NCBI GenBank assembly: GCA_041581935.1
Contig: JBFICP010000055.1
Span: 1 to 16,145, forward strand
DNA from: JAABYT01 sp041581935
GTDB taxonomy: Bacteria; Pseudomonadota; Gammaproteobacteria; HK1
Direction: 5' to 3'
DNA length: 16,145 nucleotides
Position 1 is the first letter of the stretch. Every line of letters begins with the position of its first letter. Both the position numbers and the translations under genes were made by a program. Shown here piece after piece: positions 14,809-16,145 of this stretch. The notes beneath the pieces are model-generated. The model was not told where the DNA came from and did not search any database. It saw nothing but the letters and a program-made list of their open reading frames with translations.

Positions 14809-15837
14809 ATGCCGAGCGGCAATCCGATCCGCGTACACATCAAGAACAATCACGCCTCGCCCGATACCTTTCCACCGACTCCGGAAGGAGAAAAGGTCTT
14901 CACCATCACGCGCGAGCGCTACCAATCCGTGGCGGAACAGCATCTGGATGTTGCCAGGCACCTGGACGTCTTCATCGATTGGGATCTCGATCACTTTCAT
15001 GAATCGATGCGCACCGCCGAGGTGCTGGTGACCTGGGATCTGCCGACCGAAAATCTCGCGCAGGTCGCACCGAAGCTTCGCTGGATTCACATCATCGGCG
15101 CCGGTGTCGAGCACCTCTGTCCCATGGACTGGGTGCCCGAAGGCGTCACCGTGGTCAACAATCGCGGCGCGCATGCGGCGAAGGGCGGTGAGTTCGTGCT
15201 CATGGCGGTGCTGATGCTGCACAATCGCATGCCCGCGATTATCGGCAATCAGCAGGCGGCCCGCTGGGAGTCGCTGTACTCGACACCCATCGCCGGCGAG
15301 ACGGTGCTCGTCATTGGCGTCGGCAACATCGGGGGAAGCGTCGCAAGGCTCTGCAGGCGCGCGGGACTTCGAGTCCTGGGGATCAGTCGTCACGGGCGCG
15401 CCAGCCCCGACGTGGACGAGATGTACACGCCTGATGCAATCGATGAGATTCTGCCCGGGGCGGATTTCGTGATCATGGCGACACCGCTGACCCCGGAGAC
15501 CCGAAATCTACTCGATCGCCGCCGGCAGTCCCTGATGAAGCCCGGGTGCGGGGTGGTCAACGTTGGGCGCGCAGGCACCATGGACTACCACGCGCTCGCC
15601 GAGAATCTGAGAGGCGGCCACATCTCCGGCGCCGTACTGGACGTTTTCGACCCCGAGCCCCTGCCGGCGGATTCACCGCTGTGGAAGACACCGAATCTGA
15701 TTGTGACGCCGCACGTATCCGCCGACGATGGCGAATCCTATGTGCCGATGACGCTCGAGCTGGTGTTCGAAAACATGCGGCGTTATTTGGCGCGTGAGCC
15801 TCTGCGCAATTCGGTTCGACCCGAGCTCGGCTACTGA
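14809..15837 (+). CDS. D-2-hydroxyacid dehydrogenase (NAD(P)-dependent)
   Basis: This 342-residue cytosolic oxidoreductase interconverts 2-oxo acids and D-2-hydroxy acids. The nucleotide-binding domain has the Rossmann glycine motif Gly170-x-Gly172-x-x-Gly175 (VIGVGNIGG). The catalytic residues are in place: Arg254 (NVGRAG), Glu283 (FDPEPLP) and His302 (TPHVS). The substrate-domain loop reads NNRGAH at about 121-126, less usual than the common NAPG-type loop, so the substrate may be atypical. Length is normal (310-345). The start follows a strong ribosome binding site. It continues the rightward unit after the Rieske genes, separated from them only by the MITE-like element. A role in handling a 2-oxo or 2-hydroxy acid product of the pathway is inferred. 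An alternative is glyoxylate/hydroxypyruvate reductase. Confidence 0.95.
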   Translation: MPSGNPIRVHIKNNHASPDTFPPTPEGEKVFTITRERYQSVAEQHLDVARHLDVFIDWDLDHFHESMRTAEVLVTWDLPTENLAQVAPKLRWIHIIGAGVEHLCPMDWVPEGVTVVNNRGAHAAKGGEFVLMAVLMLHNRMPAIIGNQQAARWESLYSTPIAGETVLVIGVGNIGGSVARLCRRAGLRVLGISRHGRASPDVDEMYTPDAIDEILPGADFVIMATPLTPETRNLLDRRRQSLMKPGCGVVNVGRAGTMDYHALAENLRGGHISGAVLDVFDPEPLPADSPLWKTPNLIVTPHVSADDGESYVPMTLELVFENMRRYLAREPLRNSVRPELGY

Positions 15838-15872
15838 CGGCGCGACAGCGTGGGGCAGATGCGGGCGGGTCG

Positions 15873-16145
15873 ATGACTGCGAAAAAGAAGGCTTTCGTCA
15901 CGGGAGCGACCGGTTTCGTCGGATTGAACCTGGTTGAAGAGCTGTGCTTGGCGGGTTACGAGGTGACCGCGATGCATCGACCGGCGAGCGATCTTCGATT
16001 TCTCAGGCGCCTCGATGTGAGGCGTGTCGCGGGCGACATCACCGATAGGGCGGCGCTGGAATTCGCGATGGAAGAGCGCGTGGACGCGGTCTTTCACGTC
16101 GCGTCGAATACCAATGTGTGGTCTCGAAACAACGAAATGCAGACC
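15873..16145 (+). CDS. NAD-dependent epimerase/dehydratase (extended SDR), 3' partial
   Basis: The frame opens with ATG at 15873 and runs off the right edge after 91 codons. The N-terminus shows the extended short-chain dehydrogenase signature AFVTGATGFVG (residues 7-17, GxxGxxG). It is followed by a basic residue after the second strand (MHRPASDLRFL), the GDITD strand end, and the strand and adenine-ribose loop AVFHVAS. This is the pattern of the NAD-dependent epimerase/dehydratase, dihydroflavonol-4-reductase and 3-beta-hydroxysteroid dehydrogenase-like group. The active-site Tyr-x-x-x-Lys lies beyond the window. It begins 35 bases after the dehydrogenase stop codon on the same strand, so it is probably in the same operon. 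Substrate and full length are unknown. Confidence 0.88.
   Translation, partial: MTAKKKAFVTGATGFVGLNLVEELCLAGYEVTAMHRPASDLRFLRRLDVRRVAGDITDRAALEFAMEERVDAVFHVASNTNVWSRNNEMQT

Noticed and set aside
14538..14849. 103-residue minus-strand frame running through the MITE-like element
   Set aside because: It crosses the element, the end of a Rieske gene and a ribosome binding site. Its openness follows from the GC-rich palindrome, not from a protein fold.
1..16145. CRISPR arrays, tRNA or rRNA genes, toxin-antitoxin pairs, phage or transposase genes
   Set aside because: I looked for repeated units, cloverleaf-like sequences and typical small gene pairs and found none that could be supported.

Overview
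The window comes from a GC-rich bacterial chromosome. Gene content (DAACS carriers, NptA-type Na/Pi transporters, TauD-like and Rieske oxygenases, an Lrp/AsnC regulator beside catabolic genes) suggests a free-living proteobacterium, perhaps a gammaproteobacterium. That placement is an inference and I cannot name a genus. Coding density is high and no gene-free stretch exceeds about 230 bases. Both ends cut through genes: an MFS exporter on the left and an extended short-chain dehydrogenase on the right. No tRNA, rRNA, CRISPR array or transposase gene was seen.

Left half (1-7.8 kb): mostly membrane and housekeeping genes. In order: the end of a DHA2-type MFS exporter, a membrane-anchored TPR protein, a DAACS dicarboxylate/acidic amino acid symporter (minus strand), a CNNM/DUF21 membrane protein (plus), an NptA-like Na/phosphate cotransporter with a PhoU-like tail (minus) and a nitroreductase (minus). 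The DAACS and CNNM genes diverge from a 227-base region that holds a 22-bp dyad. Convergent gene ends carry short stem-loops.

Right half (7.9-16.1 kb): a catabolic-looking region. A TauD/TfdA-type Fe(II)/2-oxoglutarate dioxygenase diverges from the nitroreductase. Next come two opposed transcription units that share a 168-base divergent control region (11346-11513). The leftward unit encodes a glutamine-synthetase-superfamily ligase followed by an overlapping MetX-like alpha/beta hydrolase. The rightward unit encodes an Lrp/AsnC regulator, two different Rieske oxygenase alpha subunits in tandem, a D-2-hydroxyacid dehydrogenase and an NAD-dependent epimerase/dehydratase. My reading is an Lrp-controlled pathway in which a nitrogenous or carboxylic compound is ligated, oxidised by Rieske enzymes, hydrolysed and reduced or oxidised further. 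The closest known logic is aniline oxidation, where a GS-like gamma-glutamyl ligase works with a Rieske dioxygenase. The ligase here keeps the metal-binding residues but has lost the arginine that holds the glutamate alpha-carboxylate in classical GS, so its acid substrate may not be glutamate. The substrate of the pathway is unknown.

Between the second Rieske gene and the dehydrogenase lies a 178-bp MITE-like element with 23-bp imperfect terminal inverted repeats and a 3-bp TGA duplication. The left TGA copy is the stop codon of the Rieske gene.
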